NCBI RefSeq assembly: GCF_002906155.1
Contig: NZ_MUJK01000006.1
Span: 62,001 to 126,000 of the forward strand
Direction of reading: 5' to 3'
Source: Pseudomonas laurylsulfativorans
Lineage (GTDB): Bacteria > Pseudomonadota > Gammaproteobacteria > Pseudomonadales > Pseudomonadaceae
Length of the DNA stretch: 64,000 nt
Part shown: positions 24,398 through 33,647 of the stretch, piece by piece
Numbering within the stretch: position 1 is the stretch's first letter
Layout: every line of letters starts with the position of its first letter
Notes under the pieces: generated by a model
The model's database searches: none
What the model was told of the DNA's origin: nothing
What the model saw: only the letters and a program-made list of their open reading frames with translations
Translations under genes and position numbers: made by a program

Positions 24398-26302
24398 ATG
24401 ACATCAGTAAACCAGTTCTGGCGCCGGGCGAAACTGCCCCTGGCTGTCAGTCTTGCCTCTACGCTCGCCGGGCCAGCATTCGGCGTCAGTTTCAACGTCG
24501 GTGAAATCGAAGGTCAGTTCGACTCATCCCTGTCGGTTGGTGCCAGTTGGTCTACCGAAAGTGCCAACAAGAACCTCATCGGTGTCAACAACGGCGGCAA
24601 GGGCCTGTCCCAGACTTCTGATGACGGTCACCTGAACTTCAAGAGCGGGGAAACCTTCTCGAAGATCTTCAAGGGTATCCATGACCTTGAACTGAAGTAC
24701 GGCGATACCGGCGTTTTCGTCCGAGGCAAATACTGGTACGACTTTGAACTGAAGGACGAAAGCCGTCCGTTCAAGGACATCAGCGACGAGGGCCGCAAGG
24801 AAGGCGCCAAGTCCGCCGGCGGCCAGATCCTCGACGCCTTCGTTTACCACAACTACTCCATTGCCGATCAACCAGGCTCCGTGCGTCTGGGCAAGCAGGT
24901 CGTGAGCTGGGGTGAAAGTACCTTCATCGGTGGTGGCATCAACTCGATCAACCCGATCGACGTGTCCGCATTCCGTCGTCCGGGTGCCGAGATCAAGGAA
25001 GGCCTGATCCCGGTCAACATGTTCTATGTGTCCCAGAGCTTGACCGAAAACCTCTCGGCCGAAGCGTTCTATCAAATTGAATGGGACCAGACCGTCGTCG
25101 ATAACTGCGGCACGTTCTTCTCCCAGCCGGACATCGTTGCCGACGGCTGCAACGACAACCTGCGCGTGCTGGCCAAGCGCTCGCAGATTCCGGCCATTGC
25201 CTTGGGGCCTTTGGCCGCCAACGGCGTTGACGTCAACAATGAGGGCGTTTTGGTGCGTCGTGGCCCTGATCGCGATGCCCGTGACGGCGGACAGTGGGGC
25301 GCGTCCTTCAAGTACATGTTCGATCCGCTGGACACCGAGTTCGGCGCCTACTTCATGAACTACCACAGCCGTGCGCCGATCTTCAGCGCCACCGGCGCGC
25401 CGCAGTCGGTCTACAACACTGCAGCATCACTCCAGGGGACCCCGTTTGCCGCGCTGGCGCCATTGCTGGTGGCGGGTAATTCGCAGTACTTCATCGAATA
25501 CCCGGAAGACATCCGCCTCTACGGTCTGAGCTTCTCCACCACCCTGCCTACCGGTACGGCGTGGAGCGGTGAGATCAGCTACCGGCCGAACGCTCCGGTG
25601 CAGCTCAACTCCACCGACATCCTGTTCTCCGGTGTCCGTCCTATAGGCAACAACAACCCGAACAACCCGTTGACCAATGCATCGCTGCTGACCGGCGTGC
25701 CGGGTCAAGACCTGCATGGGTATCGTCGCAAGGAAGTCACCCAGTTCCAGACCACCCTGACGCACTTCTTTGACCAGGTCATGGGCGCCAGTCGTCTGAC
25801 CCTGGTGGGTGAAGTGGGCGTGACCCACGTTGGCGGCCTGGAAAGCACTTCCGACGTTCGTTATGGCCGCGATCCGGTCTACGGCCCGGGTGAGTTGCCA
25901 GCCTCTGGCGCGCTCGATACCTGCGTGGCGCTCAACACCAGCACCATCAACGGTGCCGGCCCGGGTACGCCGACCAACAACCGCAGCCGCAACTGCACCG
26001 ACGAAGGCTTTACCACCGCAACTTCGTGGGGCTACCGCGGTCGCGCCATCTGGGAATACAACGACGTGTTTGCTGGTGTGAACCTCAAGCCGAACGTTGC
26101 CTGGTCCCATGACGTGAGCGGTTACTCCCCTGGCCCTGGCGGCAACTTCGAGGAAGGCCGCAAGGCGGTCAGCCTGGGTGTCGATGCCGAGTACCAGAAC
26201 ACCTACACCGCGAGCCTGGCCTACACCAACTTCTTCGACGGCAAGTACACCACTGTGGATGACCGCGACTTCGTTGCGCTCAGCCTCGGCGTGAACTTCT
26301 AA
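24398..26302 (+). CDS. DUF1302 protein, likely outer-membrane beta-barrel
   Basis: 634 residues. Signal peptide about 1-30 (LPLAVSLASTLAGPAFG). The rest alternates short hydrophobic and aromatic strands and ends with FVALSLGVNF, a C-terminal phenylalanine of the outer-membrane barrel type. Contains a loop with disulphide-type cysteines (VDNCGTFF, ADGCNDN, SRNCTDEG). It is probably an outer-membrane channel or docking protein for hydrophobic compounds; this is inferred from the family's constant pairing with DUF1329 and lipid genes. Cotranscribed with the next gene. Confidence 0.88.
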   Translation: MTSVNQFWRRAKLPLAVSLASTLAGPAFGVSFNVGEIEGQFDSSLSVGASWSTESANKNLIGVNNGGKGLSQTSDDGHLNFKSGETFSKIFKGIHDLELKYGDTGVFVRGKYWYDFELKDESRPFKDISDEGRKEGAKSAGGQILDAFVYHNYSIADQPGSVRLGKQVVSWGESTFIGGGINSINPIDVSAFRRPGAEIKEGLIPVNMFYVSQSLTENLSAEAFYQIEWDQTVVDNCGTFFSQPDIVADGCNDNLRVLAKRSQIPAIALGPLAANGVDVNNEGVLVRRGPDRDARDGGQWGASFKYMFDPLDTEFGAYFMNYHSRAPIFSATGAPQSVYNTAASLQGTPFAALAPLLVAGNSQYFIEYPEDIRLYGLSFSTTLPTGTAWSGEISYRPNAPVQLNSTDILFSGVRPIGNNNPNNPLTNASLLTGVPGQDLHGYRRKEVTQFQTTLTHFFDQVMGASRLTLVGEVGVTHVGGLESTSDVRYGRDPVYGPGELPASGALDTCVALNTSTINGAGPGTPTNNRSRNCTDEGFTTATSWGYRGRAIWEYNDVFAGVNLKPNVAWSHDVSGYSPGPGGNFEEGRKAVSLGVDAEYQNTYTASLAYTNFFDGKYTTVDDRDFVALSLGVNF

Positions 26303-26330
26303 GCACAGTATTTTCAGGACGAACACACAT

Positions 26331-27695
26331 ATGAAAATAACAAAGAGTCTGTTCCACGCCGGTGTTCTGGGGCTTTCGCTGCTGGCGACCAGCGTCATCG
26401 CGGCAGTTCCCCAGGCCGAGGCCGACAAGCTGGGCAAGAGCCTGACCCCGATGGGCGCCGAAATGGCGGGTAACGCCGACGGTTCGATCCCGGCCTGGAA
26501 GCCGATGGCGAAGAACGCCGGTACGGTCGACAGCAAAGGTTTCCTGTCCAACCCGTTCGCCAGCGAAAAACCGCTGTTCACCATCACGGCGCAGAACGTC
26601 GACCAGTACAAGGACAAGCTCGCCCCGGGCCAGTACGCGATGTTCAAGCGCTACCCGGAAACCTTCAAGATGCCGGTCTATCCGTCCCATCGCGGTGCTA
26701 CCGTACCGGATGACGTATTCGCCGCCATCAAGCGTAACGCCACCAACACGAACCTGGTGTCCGGCGGCAACGGTCTGGAAAACTTCGAAACCGCCGTGCC
26801 GTTTCCGATTCCGAAAAGCGGCGTGGAAGTCATCTGGAACCACATCACCCGCTATCGCGGGGGTAGCGTGACCCGCCTGGTGACCCAGGCCACGCCACAG
26901 CCGAACGGCTCGTTCAGCCTGGTGTACTTCCAGGACCAGTTCGTGTTCCGCGACAAGATGAAGGACTACGACCCGAAAAACCCGGGCAACATCCTGTTCT
27001 ACTTCAAGCAGAAAGTGACCGCTCCGGCTCGTCTGGCCGGTGGTGTACTGCTGGTTCACGAAACCCTCGACCAGGTCAAGGAACCGCGCTCGGCGTGGGT
27101 CTACAACGCCGGTCAGCGTCGTGTGCGTCGTGCGCCACAAGTGTCCTATGACGGCCCGGGTACTGCAGCCGACGGCCTGCGTACTTCCGACAACCTGGAC
27201 ATGTTCAACGGTGCGCCGGATCGTTACGACTGGAAGCTGGAAGGCAAGAAAGAGATGTACATCGCCTCCGATGCCTACAAACTCGACGATCCGAAGCTCA
27301 AGTACACCGACATCATCAAGGCCGGCCACATCAACCAGGATCTGGCGCGTTACGAGCTGCGCCGGGTGTGGCATGTAGTTGCCACCTTGAAGGAAGGTCA
27401 GCGCCACATCTACGCCAAGCGTGACTTCTACATCGACGAAGATACCTGGCAAGCAGCGGTCATCGACCATTACGACGGTCGTGGCCAACTGTGGCGTGTA
27501 GGTGAGGCACATGCCGAGAACTACTACGACAAACAAGTACCGTGGTATGCCCTTGAAGCCCTGTACGACCTGCAGTCGGGTCGCTACCTGGCGCTGGGCA
27601 TGAAAAACGAAGAGAAGTCGGCGTATGACTTCGGCTTCACTGCCACCACCAGCGACTTCACCCCTGCCGCCTTGCGTCAGGATGGTGTTCGCTAA
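26331..27695 (+). CDS. DUF1329 periplasmic protein
   Basis: 454 residues with an N-terminal signal peptide (residues about 1-25, cleaved near AAVPQAEA). The DUF1329 domain covers the mature part: GRYKRYPETFKMPVY-type start near 104, GVEVIWNHITRYRG near 163, and the C-terminal DYDGRGQLWRVGEAH near 380. The fold is thought to be LolA/LolB-like and able to hold lipids. Starts 28 bases after DUF1302; always its partner in Pseudomonas. Ends before a strong terminator. Confidence 0.88.
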   Translation: MKITKSLFHAGVLGLSLLATSVIAAVPQAEADKLGKSLTPMGAEMAGNADGSIPAWKPMAKNAGTVDSKGFLSNPFASEKPLFTITAQNVDQYKDKLAPGQYAMFKRYPETFKMPVYPSHRGATVPDDVFAAIKRNATNTNLVSGGNGLENFETAVPFPIPKSGVEVIWNHITRYRGGSVTRLVTQATPQPNGSFSLVYFQDQFVFRDKMKDYDPKNPGNILFYFKQKVTAPARLAGGVLLVHETLDQVKEPRSAWVYNAGQRRVRRAPQVSYDGPGTAADGLRTSDNLDMFNGAPDRYDWKLEGKKEMYIASDAYKLDDPKLKYTDIIKAGHINQDLARYELRRVWHVVATLKEGQRHIYAKRDFYIDEDTWQAAVIDHYDGRGQLWRVGEAHAENYYDKQVPWYALEALYDLQSGRYLALGMKNEEKSAYDFGFTATTSDFTPAALRQDGVR

Positions 27696-27725
27696 GGTGA
27701 GCTGAGTAGAGACTGCACCCTCTGA

Positions 27726-27758
27726 AAACGCCCCGACTGGTTCGGGGCGTTTTTTTTG
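27726..27758 (+). terminator. Rho-independent terminator
   Basis: ACGCCCCGA / TCGGGGCGT (27728-27736, 27742-27750) with loop CTGGT and T8 following; it ends the DUF1302-DUF1329 transcript. Confidence 0.92.
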
Positions 27759-27869
27759 CTTGTAGACTTTTTGTAGCCATTTGTAGCAATTACCTTCATT
27801 CCCTATCCGTTTACGGCTAGTCTGCGGACATCTGCACGCCGCCACCCGCAATTCAAACAAGAGCCGGCT

Positions 27870-30608
27870 ATGACTGATCTGTCTACACCCTCAGGTTCTG
27901 CACACGTTGCTGTCGCGACACTCGACGGGCGCTTCTTCCGCCCGCCGTTGCCCGACGGCCATGTGCTGCGTCCACGTTTGTGCGAGCGCCTGAGTGCCGG
28001 GCTCGCAGGCAGGTTATTGCTGGTCAGCGCACCTGCAGGGTTCGGCAAGAGTTCGCTGGCGGTGGAGTTTTGTCAGGGCTTGCCGGCACACTGGCAAAGT
28101 CTCTGGCTGGGGTTGAGCCCACGCGACAGTGACCCGGGACGTTTTCTCGAGCGCCTGCTCGAAGGCCTTCAGGATTATTTCCCGCACTTGGGCAGGCAGT
28201 CCCTCGGGCTGTTGAAAATGCGCCAGCGCCATCAGCCATTCGCGTTCGAAGAATGGCTGGACGGCCTGCTCGACGAGTTGGCCGTGCACCTGTCCACAGC
28301 CGCACCATTGCTGCTGGTGCTGGATGATTACCATTTGGCCCAAGGGCCGGTGTTGGACCGCTGCCTGCAGTTTTTCCTCAATCATCTTCCCGATGGTTTG
28401 CTGGTGATGGTCACCAGTCGCCAACGTCCCGACTGGCATCTGGCGCGGTTGCGGCTGTCGCGGCAACTGCTTGAGTTGCATGAACAGGATCTGCGCCTGA
28501 CCCACGATGAGGCCTTGAGCCTGCTCGACCGGCACAGCAGTTCCTTGCGCGGTGAGGCGCTGGAAAACCTGATCCAGCGCAGCGAAGGTTGGGTCGCGGG
28601 GTTACGCTTCTGGCTGCTGGCGGCCTCGGAGGCGGGCACCGATGGCGCGCTGCCGCAATCGTTGCACGGCGGGGAAGGGCTGATCCGCGATTACCTGCTC
28701 GAAGAAGTCATCGATTGCCTGCCCGCCGAAGTCCAGTCGTTCCTCTATGACACGGCGCCCCAGGAGCGTTTTTGCAGCGAACTGTGCGATGCCGTTCGCG
28801 ACGCCCATGACAGCGCAGAGATCTTGCGCTTCCTGCTCGCCCACCAAGTGTTCCTGGTGCCGCTGGACGAACATGGTCACTGGTATCGTTACCACCACCT
28901 GTTTTCCGATCTGTTGCGCACGCGTCCGACTTCCCAGTCGATGGTACCGGCCGCGAGCCTGCACCTTCGTGCCTGCCGCTGGTTCAATGCCCAGGGACTG
29001 CTCGATGAAGCCGTGGAGCAGGCCCTGCGTGCCGGTCACCTGGACGTCGCGGCAAACCTGGTGCAGAACCTCTCCGAGGAGCAACTGCTGGCCGAGCAGA
29101 ATGTCGGCATGTTGCTGCGCTGGAAAATGGACTTGCCTGACAGTTTGCTGATCAGTACGCCGCGCTTGATCGTTCTCTATAGCTGGGCACTGGGGATGGC
29201 TTGCCAACTGGATGCCGCCGAGGAGCTGGCCAGTCATCTGAGCCGCTTCCTGCCGGCTCCGTCGGCCACCGCGCAGAAGTCCATGCTCGCTCAATGGCTG
29301 GCTTTGAGCGGCATCATCGCCCGTGGGCGCGGTAACCGCGAACAGACGCTGCGGTACTGCCGCGAAGCGTTGGAAAGTCTTCCGTCCAAGCGTTACGGCC
29401 AGCGCTTGATGTGCCTCTCGACCCTGTCCAACCTGGCTATCGCCGACGGTGATTTGTGGCGGGCTCGGGGGCTGAACCGCGAATCGCTGGAGCTGGCGCA
29501 ACGGGTCGGCAACCCGTTGTTCGAAGCACTGGCTCATTACGACCGCGCCCGGGTGCTGCAAGCGCGCGGGGAAATCTGTCGGGCGCTGGAGGAGGTCCGT
29601 CAGGGCCTGCAACGCCTGCAGAGCCTGTCTGCGCAGCGGCTATATGCAGTTCGCGCCCGGTTAACCTTGTACGAGGGTTTTTTGCTGGCCCTGCGCATGC
29701 AACCGCAATTGGCGCGGGTGCGATTGCAGGCCGGGTTGAGCGAGGCGCGCGCCTGTCGTGACATCAGCGTGCTGATCGGCCACTGCGTGATTGCCAGGCT
29801 GGAGGGCAGCAGTGGCGAGTTCGCCAAGGCTTTTGCCGAACTGGCCGAAGCCGAACGGCTGATGCACATCTGGGATGTGCCGCCGATCTACTACCTGGCC
29901 ATGATCACCCTGGTCAAATGTGAGCTCTGGCTGGCCCAAGGGCGCACCGACCTGGCCGAAGCCTGGCTGGCGCGTCTGGGGCAGACCTACAACGGCGAGA
30001 ACGGGGCGGCACCGCCGGAGTTCCATCCGCAATTGCCGCTGCATATCGAATTGCAACAAGCCTTGCTCGACGTCATCCAGGGCCAACCGATGGTGGCCGA
30101 AGGGCGTTTGAATGCGTTGCTTGAGCATGGTCAGCAAAGCGGTCGACAGATGCTCAGTGCCATGGCGTTGACCCAAAAAGTGACGTTGTTGCTGGGCAGT
30201 GGGCGGGAACCGGAAGCCCGCAAGGCACTGGCTCAGGCACTGGACGCCGCCAGCGGAGGGGTGCTGCAACCCTTTGAGGGCTTGCTGGCCGAGCACCCAG
30301 ACTGGCTGCGTGGACAGCTTCAGCTCTATACGCCAACCCCTGTGTCCCTGAGCCTCAGTGAAAAACTGCCGGCATTGGCTGCCCGGCCCGGCCCGGAGTC
30401 TTGCGCGGCCGCGGAGCAGCTCAGCGCGCGGGAACTGGCGGTCCTGCGTTTGATCGCGCAAGGCTGCTCGAACCAGGAAATCAGCGAACAGCTGTTTATC
30501 TCCCTGCACACAGTCAAGACCCACGCCAGCCATATCAACAGCAAGCTCGGGGTCGAGCGGCGTACGCAGGCGGTGGCGCGGGCCAAGGAGCTGGGGGTCC
30601 TGGGTTAA
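27870..30608 (+). CDS. MalT-type LuxR-family regulator (STAND ATPase)
   Basis: 912 residues. Walker A is APAGFGKSSLAVEF near residue 52; Walker B is LLLVLDDYH near 148; TSRQRPDW near 179 is the sensor block. The middle is TPR-like helical repeats. The C-terminal HTH, ELAVLRLIAQGCSNQEISEQ near 851, is a standard LuxR type. Such regulators use ATP and an inducer to multimerise and activate promoters. Its position after DUF1302-DUF1329 and alkK in several Pseudomonas suggests it controls this block; the ligand is unknown. Confidence 0.92.
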   Translation: MTDLSTPSGSAHVAVATLDGRFFRPPLPDGHVLRPRLCERLSAGLAGRLLLVSAPAGFGKSSLAVEFCQGLPAHWQSLWLGLSPRDSDPGRFLERLLEGLQDYFPHLGRQSLGLLKMRQRHQPFAFEEWLDGLLDELAVHLSTAAPLLLVLDDYHLAQGPVLDRCLQFFLNHLPDGLLVMVTSRQRPDWHLARLRLSRQLLELHEQDLRLTHDEALSLLDRHSSSLRGEALENLIQRSEGWVAGLRFWLLAASEAGTDGALPQSLHGGEGLIRDYLLEEVIDCLPAEVQSFLYDTAPQERFCSELCDAVRDAHDSAEILRFLLAHQVFLVPLDEHGHWYRYHHLFSDLLRTRPTSQSMVPAASLHLRACRWFNAQGLLDEAVEQALRAGHLDVAANLVQNLSEEQLLAEQNVGMLLRWKMDLPDSLLISTPRLIVLYSWALGMACQLDAAEELASHLSRFLPAPSATAQKSMLAQWLALSGIIARGRGNREQTLRYCREALESLPSKRYGQRLMCLSTLSNLAIADGDLWRARGLNRESLELAQRVGNPLFEALAHYDRARVLQARGEICRALEEVRQGLQRLQSLSAQRLYAVRARLTLYEGFLLALRMQPQLARVRLQAGLSEARACRDISVLIGHCVIARLEGSSGEFAKAFAELAEAERLMHIWDVPPIYYLAMITLVKCELWLAQGRTDLAEAWLARLGQTYNGENGAAPPEFHPQLPLHIELQQALLDVIQGQPMVAEGRLNALLEHGQQSGRQMLSAMALTQKVTLLLGSGREPEARKALAQALDAASGGVLQPFEGLLAEHPDWLRGQLQLYTPTPVSLSLSEKLPALAARPGPESCAAAEQLSARELAVLRLIAQGCSNQEISEQLFISLHTVKTHASHINSKLGVERRTQAVARAKELGVLG

Positions 30609-30695
30609 GGAATTTTCACGTTACTTGTCGCGGCCATTGGCTGGATACTCAAGTATGCGAAAATCGCTCGTCCCCGTTTATCGAGCAGGCCCCCA

Positions 30696-31337
30696 ATGTC
30701 ACAGCAACCCACCCTCATCCGCGAAACCTTCCCCGTCGGTCCTTTGCAGTGCAACTGCACGATCATCGGCGATCCGGTGACGAAAAAGGCCATCGTTGTC
30801 GATCCGGGCGGCAATCATGAGCTGATCCTGGCGCGTCTCGATGCCTTGGGGCTGAAAGTGGTCAGCATCATTCACACCCATGCCCACCTCGATCATTTCC
30901 TGGCGTCCGGTCAACTCAAGGAGAAAACCGGCGCGACACTGCACCTGCACAAGGAAGACCAGTTTCTGTGGGACAACCTGGAAATGCAGTGCCAGATGTT
31001 CGGTGTTCCTTACACCCCGGTGCCGTCCCCGGACCGTTGGCTGGCCGATGATGAAGAACTGGCCTGCGGTTGCGGGGTGGCGCTGCACACGCCAGGTCAT
31101 ACGCCGGGTTCCATGAGCTTCTGGTTTGCCGAGGCCAAGCTACTGATTGCCGGCGACACGCTGTTTCGTCGCGGTGTCGGGCGTACGGATTTGTGGGGGG
31201 GCGACCAGGCTACTATCGTGCGTTCGATCAAGCAGCGTTTGTACACCCTCGACGAAGAGGCGACGGTGGTGGCCGGGCATGGTCCGGACACCCGCCTGGG
31301 CGATGAAATGCGCGAAAACCCGTTTGTACGGGCATGA
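30696..31337 (+). CDS. MBL-fold metallo-hydrolase (GloB/YcbL-like)
   Basis: 213 residues. The zinc-binding motif THAHLDH is at about 58-64, followed by HTPGHTPGS near 130 and the conserved aspartate in IAGDTLFRRG near 151. It has the glyoxalase II-type lid but lacks the C-terminal HAGH extension of classical GloB, so it is the short YcbL type, probably a thioester hydrolase. Start ATG 30696. Confidence 0.88.
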   Translation: MSQQPTLIRETFPVGPLQCNCTIIGDPVTKKAIVVDPGGNHELILARLDALGLKVVSIIHTHAHLDHFLASGQLKEKTGATLHLHKEDQFLWDNLEMQCQMFGVPYTPVPSPDRWLADDEELACGCGVALHTPGHTPGSMSFWFAEAKLLIAGDTLFRRGVGRTDLWGGDQATIVRSIKQRLYTLDEEATVVAGHGPDTRLGDEMRENPFVRA

Positions 31338-31440
31338 TTTGTAACGAGCGGAATTTTTATTCCTGGAAGTGATCCAACGCCCGAAAAGGCTAATGCCTTG
31401 GTCCGTTGCACCACAGAATGCAAAAAAGTAGGAGCTTTAC

Positions 31441-32181
31441 ATGTTCACCACGCGTCGTTTGATTATTCTCGCTACGGCTGTGGCCGTTTTGTCCGGTTGT
31501 GCCTCGCCTAACCCTTACGGCGGTCAAGGCCAGGCTCAGGGTCAGGCGGATAGCGGCTCCGAAGGCATGAGCAAGACCGCGAAATACGGTGGCCTCGGCG
31601 CTCTGGCCGGTGCGTTGGCCGGTGCTGCCATCAACCACGATAACCGTGGCAAGGGCGCGCTGATCGGTGCTGCGGTGGTCGGTGCTTCCGCCGCCGGTTA
31701 CGGCTACTACGCCGATCAGCAAGAGAAAAAGCTGCGTGCCAGCATGGCCAACACCGGTGTTGAGGTGCAGCGCCAAGGCGACCAGATCAAGCTGATCATG
31801 CCGGGCAACATCACGTTCGCTACCGATTCGGCGAACATTGCCCCAAGTTTCTATCAGCCGCTGAACAACCTGGCTGGCTCGCTCAAAGAGTTCAATCAGA
31901 ACCAGATCGAGATCGTCGGCTACACCGACAGCACCGGCAGCCGTCAGCACAACATGGACCTGTCCCAGCGTCGCGCCCAGAGCGTGGCAACCTACCTGAC
32001 CTCGCAAGGTGTCAGCGGTGCCAACCTGAGTGCCCGCGGCGCCGGTCCGGATAGCCCGGTTGCCAGCAACGGCGACGTCAATGGCCGGGCGCAGAACCGC
32101 CGCGTAGAGGTCAACCTCAAGGCGATTCCGGGCCAGCAGTATGGTGGTCAGCAACAAGGCACGGTTCAGCAGTACCCTTGA
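31441..32181 (+). CDS. OmpA-family lipoprotein with glycine zipper
   Basis: 246 residues. Lipobox VLSGC puts the acylated Cys at residue 20. A glycine-zipper/hydrophobic stretch (about 55-95, GGLGALAGALAGAAI) precedes the OmpA C-terminal peptidoglycan-binding domain from about 115 (NITFATDSANI, then GYTDSTGS, NMDLSQRRAQSV, GRAQNRRVEV). Resembles YiaD/PA0833-type proteins. Anchors the outer membrane to peptidoglycan. Start ATG 31441 follows AGGAGCTTTAC. Confidence 0.92.
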   Translation: MFTTRRLIILATAVAVLSGCASPNPYGGQGQAQGQADSGSEGMSKTAKYGGLGALAGALAGAAINHDNRGKGALIGAAVVGASAAGYGYYADQQEKKLRASMANTGVEVQRQGDQIKLIMPGNITFATDSANIAPSFYQPLNNLAGSLKEFNQNQIEIVGYTDSTGSRQHNMDLSQRRAQSVATYLTSQGVSGANLSARGAGPDSPVASNGDVNGRAQNRRVEVNLKAIPGQQYGGQQQGTVQQYP

Positions 32182-32203
32182 TTGTCTGATTGAACCCCAG
32201 GCG

Positions 32204-32246
32204 TAAAAAAACCGCTCGATCCTTATGGGGTCGAGCAGTTTTTTGT
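32204..32246 (+). terminator. Terminator of the OmpA-lipoprotein gene
   Basis: A6 CCGCTCGAT, loop CCTTATGGGG, TCGAGCAGTTTTTT; one mismatch in the stem, T6 run. About 30 bases after the stop. Confidence 0.85.
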
Positions 32247-32357
32247 GTCGCCTGTTCCGGCGCTTTCGCGAGCAAGCTCGCACACAGTGGGCTGGGTCGC
32301 CCACGGATACTGTGGGAGCGCGATGGGGCCAGTACAGGCAAAGAAGAATGCAGAAAC

Positions 32358-32396
32358 AAAAAAGCCCCCGGACAACTAATTGTCCGGGGGCTTTTT
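32358..32396. terminator. Strong bidirectional terminator
   Basis: GCCCCCGGACAA (32364-32375), loop CTAA, TTGTCCGGGGGC (32380-32391): twelve perfect pairs, flanked by AAAAA and TTTTT. Sits just past the zapG stop, so both strands can use it. Confidence 0.95.
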
Positions 32397-32414
32397 GCTA
32401 TGCGCTAAACCTGA

Positions 32415-32849
32415 TTACTTCTTCAGGCCGTAATGCTCATCGAGCATTCCCGGCGCGTTCGGGGCTTTCGGTGCGTAGTCGCGAGGCGGCTCCTGATCGC
32501 GTGGTGGCGTCAGGCGTTCCCTTGGAGCCTGCACCGCGTCGGCGTGCAGGGAGGCCAGCAGGCGTTGGCGAGTCTGCTCGTCCAGGGCCAGACGGTTGGC
32601 ACCCTCGGCGAGATGGTCCTGCACTTCCTGATAGCTCGCAGTCAGTTTCTTGACCAGTGTCGCAGTGCTGTTGAAGTGGGTCACCACCTCGTTCTGATAA
32701 CTGTCGAAACGTTCCTGAATATCGTCCAGCTGACGTTGAGTGCTGCTAGGCGCGGCATTCGGCGCAAGGCGAGCGATCAGAAACCCAATGGCGACACCCA
32801 CAACCAGGGCAAGAGTCGGTAACAACCAAACTAAGAGCGAGTGTTCCAC
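32415..32849 (-). CDS. zapG: ZapG (YhcB, DUF1043) division-linked membrane protein
   Basis: 144 residues: one N-terminal membrane span (about 5-27, VWLLPTLALVVGVAIGFLIA), then a long helical/coiled-coil region (residues about 36-100) and a Pro-rich tail ending GMLDEHYGLKK. ZapG links cell-division and cell-wall-synthesis machinery in E. coli. Length slightly above the 132 of E. coli. Divergent from the alpha/beta hydrolase. Confidence 0.88.
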   Translation of the reverse strand: MEHSLLVWLLPTLALVVGVAIGFLIARLAPNAAPSSTQRQLDDIQERFDSYQNEVVTHFNSTATLVKKLTASYQEVQDHLAEGANRLALDEQTRQRLLASLHADAVQAPRERLTPPRDQEPPRDYAPKAPNAPGMLDEHYGLKK

Positions 32850-32993
32850 GAGTCCTTCCTCTATAAACGGCTTTGCTTTACGTTAACGGCTCGAACCTGC
32901 GCTGTATACCGCGATTCACTCGCAATAGACAGCCACAGACAATTTGCTAGACGAGTCGACCCGATTCGAGGTCACGGAGTTCCTTCCTTGCTT

Positions 32994-33623
32994 ATGCGTG
33001 AAACCCCTGTAGTGATTGATGGCCCGGTTGGGCAAATTGAAGCACTGTACCTGGATAATGAGCAGCCTCGCGGGCTGGCGTTGATCTGCCATCCGAACCC
33101 GGTGCAGGGCGGCACCATGCTCAACAAAGTGGTTTCGACCCTGCAGCGCACCGCGCGTGATGCCGGTTTGATCACTTTGCGTTTCAACTACCGTGGAGTC
33201 GGCGCCAGCGAAGGCACCCACGACATGGGCACCGGTGAAGTCGATGATGCCCAGGCCGTGGCCGAGTGGTTTCGGGCCAAGCATCCAGAATTGCCACTGA
33301 CGCTGTTCGGTTTCTCTTTTGGCGGTTTTGTTGCGGCAAGTCTTGGCGGACGTCTGGAAGCGCAGGGCGAGCAGCTCAAACACCTGTTCATGGTCGCGCC
33401 AGCGGTCATGCGCCTGGGGGATCAGGATCAGTTGCCGCAGCACGGCGAACTGACCCTTATTCAGCCGGAAACCGACGAAGTGATCGATCCACAAGTCGTT
33501 TACCAATGGTCCGACAAGCTTGAACGTCCCCATGAGCTGCTGAAAGTGGCAGAATGCGGACACTTTTTTCATGGCAAGCTGACCGATCTCAAGGATCTGA
33601 TCCTGCCGCGTCTCTCGAATTGA
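32994..33623 (+). CDS. Alpha/beta hydrolase
   Basis: 209 residues. Oxyanion segment CHPNPVQGGTM near residue 31, then the nucleophile elbow GFSFGGFVA near 105 (Ser107-type G-x-S-x-G), Asp in ETDEVID near 162, and His in AECGHFFHG near 189; a full triad. The CHPxP start resembles the YhaO/osmC-partner dienelactone-hydrolase-like group. The substrate is unknown. Ends 24 bases before trpS, so the two may be cotranscribed. Confidence 0.88.
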   Translation: MRETPVVIDGPVGQIEALYLDNEQPRGLALICHPNPVQGGTMLNKVVSTLQRTARDAGLITLRFNYRGVGASEGTHDMGTGEVDDAQAVAEWFRAKHPELPLTLFGFSFGGFVAASLGGRLEAQGEQLKHLFMVAPAVMRLGDQDQLPQHGELTLIQPETDEVIDPQVVYQWSDKLERPHELLKVAECGHFFHGKLTDLKDLILPRLSN

Positions 33624-33647
33624 TTGCAGTCTGACAAGCGATTACCC

